A DNA stretch of 64,000 nt. Source: Symbiodinium natans (lineage: Eukaryota > Sar > Dinophyceae > Suessiales > Symbiodiniaceae). Shown piece after piece: positions 60,782 through 64,000 of the stretch (position 1 is the first letter of the stretch; each line of letters opens with the position of its first letter). Where the stretch lies: assembly GCA_905221605.1 (NCBI GenBank), contig CAJNDS010002100.1, forward strand, positions 355,001 to 419,000, in the 5' to 3' direction. A program made the translations under genes and the position numbers. Under the pieces are notes generated by a model that ran no database searches, was not told the origin of the DNA, and saw only the letters and a program-made list of their open reading frames with translations.

Positions 60782-62658
60782 GCAGGGAGCCTGGGTTGCC
60801 GTTGGTCGTTAATTTTTCGGGGAGACTAGAGTGTGATCAGTGCTCGCGTGTGTTGTGTCTTCAGGATTCACGGTGGAGCAGCGATTTGTCTAAAAAGCCG
60901 TCTTCTTGCGACAATTGATGACCTTTCTGGCCATTCTTGCAAAAAGTCAGCTCACTAGTGCGCGAAGCGGCTTCTGTGAAAAACGATGTTCGCGGAACAG
61001 ACGGATCAATGTTGTGTGCTGTTTCTTGGCCTTAGGCCACACGAACGATTCTCGCGAAAAGCGGGCGTTTCTCCAGCAACGCGGGGCTTCGCAGGAAGTA
61101 ACTGTCAGTGTAAACGCTAGCGCGCCGCCTCGGCAGCCGGGTCGGCAGCCGGGTCGGCCACGCGGGGCGTTGCGTGCGCATCGCAGCCAAAGTCATACTT
61201 GGTGCAGCGCCACACACACACACGTCATGAGTTCAGCATAGTTCAACTCTGATTGGAGGTGTTGCATGTTGGGGCTCCTGTCGGTGGTGATGCTGAAAGC
61301 TGGTGATGCTGACTGCTCCAAAAACTCTCCCACCTCGCTCGTGATCTCCTCCTCATGCTGTTCTCCACTGTTGAGTACGTCCAGCCCTTTTGAAGATACC
61401 ACCAGCTTGCCAATCCTCGGGTCGGTTCGTGACTGTTTAGCTCCATGAGCCTCTGCGTCATTATCCTGAGTTGCGCTTCGTCACGTGCCTCTGGACCTCA
61501 AGTTTCCGCATGGTTTGCAGTACTTGTCCGAGCGCTTCAACGTGCTGCTTTGCCCCACCCCAGCTCGCTAGTTCGTGCAGAAACACGCGCAATCAGCATC
61601 ATGTCCAATGTAGCTAATCACTGCGTACGAATGTGCAGCTCATCAGCGACTTGATCCGAACCTTGCTGCAAAGCTTGCAAGGAGTCCGGGCTGAAGCAAT
61701 CAATGCCAAAGCTTCTGGGGGCGCTTGCAACTTCAACATTTGTTGCACTCGGGTTTGTGATGGCATGTGAACTGCAGCTGAGGCAAACTGCTTGAGTGTG
61801 TTGGTTGTGTTGTGAACCGCAGGGATAGCGGTTGGGCTAACAACCTCTGATTGGAGGTGTTGCATCTTGGGGCTCCCGTCGGTGATAATGCTCCATGTTG
61901 CGCCGCGGTGGCTAGTCGGACCTGGAAGGCTCTCGGCACTGCTCGCAGCCAAAACGGGGGGGCAGGCTGAGGCAGTTGAGACGGAGCAGTTGATGCAAGC
62001 CTTGGCCATCATCAACGCGAAAGTGTCCGAGCGATCCTCCGCTGCCTCGGGGCAGAGCCAGATGAGGACCTGTTGGCAGAGCCGTGAGGCATGGTGAGGC
62101 CTTCATCAATTTGTTCTCTCTTCCACCCTTGAGTGGCCGTCTAGTTGCGCTTAAGACCAGCCTCCGCTTGAGTCGATCTTGTGTGCACTCTGCCTCCCGC
62201 TCTGCCGGCCTCCGCTTGGGTCAGTCAAGCCTCCAGCCTGCCTCTCCCTTACGCCCTCGTGGCCGAGGGCCTGTGCGCGTTATGTTCTAGTGATTCTAGT
62301 GTCGGCATTGTTTCTTTGTTTGTAATTAGGTATGTTCTTGCCCGCCCTCACATGTGGAGGCTAGGTGGGTTTTTGCGCCGCCCTCGCAAGTAACGGTAGG
62401 CAGAGACTAGCTATTCGCGATCCTTGCATCACAGGCTCCACAAGTCAGAATGCAGCACTGCCCCACCTCCACCCCAAAGATCCCCCAACCTGGGTTAGCA
62501 ACTAGGGTAAGCCCTGCTCACTACTGTAGTAGTCATGAAGTCGTCGTTGCCACTGAATGTCTTGGACAGCTAGTCAGCTAGTCTCAACGTGGTCGAGCCC
62601 AATTCTCAACAGCGCAATTTGTTTGGGGGATCTCACCCGCTTGTCTTTGGTCAGTCAG
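60782..62658. other. 1.9-kb intron of the beta-propeller gene
   Basis: Begins GC, ends AG, and is about ten times longer than its neighbours, so probably holds an insertion. It carries the minus-strand coding-like segments at 61193-62110 and a 49-bp direct repeat. Confidence 0.5.
61193..62110 (-). pseudogene. Minus-strand coding-like segments, duplicated
   Basis: Minus-strand frames 61402-61193 and 62015-61614 look natural. The first contains EEEITSEVGEFLEQSASPAF; the second contains QQMLKLQAPPEALALIASAR. Both contain a TDxSPxMQHLQSE peptide encoded by a 49-bp direct repeat at 61247-61295 and 61847-61895. After the second copy a GT donor follows; the first copy lacks it. Possibly remnants of a mobile element or a nested gene. 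Not recognised. Confidence 0.35.
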
Positions 62659-62838
62659 GTGGCTGCAGACGGGAGCATTGTCGTCGCAGGTGCGACCAGA
62701 TCGGACGCATACGACCAAGCCAATGTGGGCAACAATGACATCCTCGTCGCAAAACTCACGCCCGAAAGCAACGGTGCTAGAGAGGTCTGGGTCCGATCGC
62801 GTGGCAGCACAGAAAACGACTGGGCTCACGCGGTGGAG
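62659..62838 (+). CDS. SBBP beta-propeller gene, exon 4 (blade)
   Basis: 60 codons, phase 0: VAADGSIVVAGATRSDAYDQ, NNDILVAKLTPESN, ending DWAHAVE. Acceptor GGTCAGTCAG, GC donor (GAG/GCCCTA). Confidence 0.75.
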
Positions 62839-63020
62839 GCCCTATAGACACCCCATACAAGTACGTAAATACCACTAGAAGTGGGGCCTTGGACTATAAG
62901 GAGCTTGGGGTCGCCCCGGCATCGAGAGCATGAGATCAGCGGTCTTGGGACTCATGGGTTGAAGGTCGTAGTTCTCAGTCGATGCTCTGCCTTTCCTTGC
63001 GCTGCTCTTTGGCCTTGGAG

Positions 63021-63197
63021 GTGGACGGCAGCGGCAACGTCTATTGCGCCGGGTATGTCCAAAATGGTGGGTCCGTCGAAGGTCAGACCTCCTTTGGGCG
63101 TTCGGACCTCTTTCTCATGAAGTTCAATGCCAACGGCGGTTTAATCTGGACCGTGCAGCATGGCACCGCTCAAGACGAGATGGTGTACGCCATGCTG
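63021..63197 (+). CDS. SBBP beta-propeller gene, exon 5 (blade)
   Basis: 59 codons, phase 0: VDGSGNVYCAGYVQNGGSVE, SDLFLMKFNANGGLIWTVQ, ending EMVYAML. Acceptor GGCCTTGGAG, GC donor (CTG/GCAAGG). Confidence 0.75.
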
Positions 63198-63437
63198 GCA
63201 AGGGGAGCGGGATGGGTTGCTGTAGCCTCATTGCAACAGCTGGTCTCTATAAGCCGCCATAGATTGCTAAAAGGGTTTAGGTTGAGTCCAGTTGTTCGGT
63301 CATGCAGGCCTACATAACAGGCCTTGAAACCTGCGTTGACTCCCCGCCTCCTGAAACAGCTCGCAACTCTGAAGATCGGCATAATGTGGACACAAGTAGA
63401 AGACGCTTCTCCCAATCCCTTCTCTCCGGCCCCTCAG

Positions 63438-63608
63438 CTGGACAACGACGGCCATATCATTGTTGCTGGGGAAGGGAACGAAGATATCGACGGGGAAACG
63501 AACATTGGCGGCTATGACGTGTTGCTTGTGAGCTTCACCAGCAGTGGTACTCGTCGTTGGACGCGCCTTGCTGGCAGCACTAGCAGTGATGAGGCGAGAG
63601 CCATGCAG
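63438..63608 (+). CDS. SBBP beta-propeller gene, exon 6 (blade)
   Basis: 57 codons, phase 0: LDNDGHIIVAGEGNEDIDGE, YDVLLVSFTSSGTRRWTRL, ending EARAMQ. Acceptor GGCCCCTCAG, GC donor (CAG/GCTGGA). Confidence 0.75.
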
Positions 63609-63789
63609 GCTGGAAACATGGGTTGCTGTAGGGCTTAGGCTGTAGGCGGTCTTTGCGGACGGAGAGTCGCGTGATGGCGCGCGCTGGAACTACGCACTTC
63701 CCGAAGGGATGATGTGGGAAGGCAAAACTCTTTTGGGGGATCAGTCGGGGATTTGTTCACTTCTCACATAATTTGCCTTTCCCGTGCAG

Positions 63790-63963
63790 CTGGACCCCGA
63801 CGGCCACATCGTGGTAGCAGGGACCACGTCGGCAACCTCCATCGACGGGCTGACATCCGCTGGCAGCGAGGACTGGTTGATCATGAGCTTCGCCAGCGAC
63901 GGCACCCACCGCTGGACCGGCCTTGGCGGCGTCGGCTCTCAGGAGTATGCCAATGCCTTGCAG
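63790..63963 (+). CDS. SBBP beta-propeller gene, exon 7 (blade)
   Basis: 58 codons, phase 0: LDPDGHIVVAGTTSATSIDG, EDWLIMSFASDGTHRWTGL, ending EYANALQ. Acceptor TTCCCGTGCAG, GC donor (CAG/GCGCAG). Further blades are expected beyond the window edge. Confidence 0.75.
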
Positions 63964-64000
63964 GCGCAGCTTAGAGAGAGATGGTCGCAAAATGTCGCAC

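Noticed and set aside
1-64000. Spliced-leader, 5S, U-snRNA or tRNA genes
   Set aside because: Looked for the dinoflagellate leader (around GCCATTTTGGCTC) and tRNA B boxes; only partial chance matches (34791, 489) were seen.

Overview
The window looks like nuclear DNA of a dinoflagellate (Symbiodiniaceae, Polarella or a relative). The evidence is: GC-rich, intron-rich DNA with very short exons; splice donors that are GT, GC and probably GA; many interstitial tracts of the TTTAGGG telomere-type repeat; an intact Ty1/copia element; and protein families common in dinoflagellates (membrane protein with a PAS-like domain, one-finger Cys/His proteins, SBBP beta-propeller). No bacterial gene organisation, rRNA, tRNA or spliced-leader gene was recognised. 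Exons were called by eye from open frames, splice dinucleotides and phase matching, so most boundaries are provisional.

Layout. 1-3.4 kb: small exons between telomere-like tracts, one MITE and one long foldback repeat. 3.46-10.70 kb: a complete copia retrotransposon with near-identical 176-bp LTRs, a 2,263-aa Gag-Pol and a convincing second reading frame (5486-6241) inside Pol. 10.7-14.3 kb: a C-rich satellite present in both orientations. 14.7-28.7 kb: scattered exons, including a gene at 15.9-17.9 kb with a Cys/His finger, a two-exon 3' gene end at 20.8-21.3 kb, a type I membrane protein with a Thr-rich stalk (24.1-25.0 kb) and a hydrophobic membrane protein exon (26.4 kb). 28.9-30.9 kb: a minisatellite on both sides of an AT-rich island. 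31.4-41.6 kb: many short exons and the PAS-type membrane protein (38.2-40.0 kb). 43.9-49.6 kb: a possible TerD-like gene with a 3.7-kb satellite inside one intron. 52.5-53.9 kb and 55.5-57.5 kb: multi-exon genes with matching phases, the second holding another satellite in an intron. 60.1-64.0 kb: a secreted SBBP beta-propeller gene in which each exon from the second on is one blade repeat and every intron is phase 0.

Three themes stand out. First, many exons are preceded by CCCTAAA-type and followed by TTTAGGG-type repeats, so a number of introns carry complementary telomere-like arms, and several donors sit in a GTTTAGG unit. Second, three otherwise different satellites share a core around GATGCTCATGATGCT. 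Third, the copia element has a dual-coded 250-codon stretch between protease and integrase.
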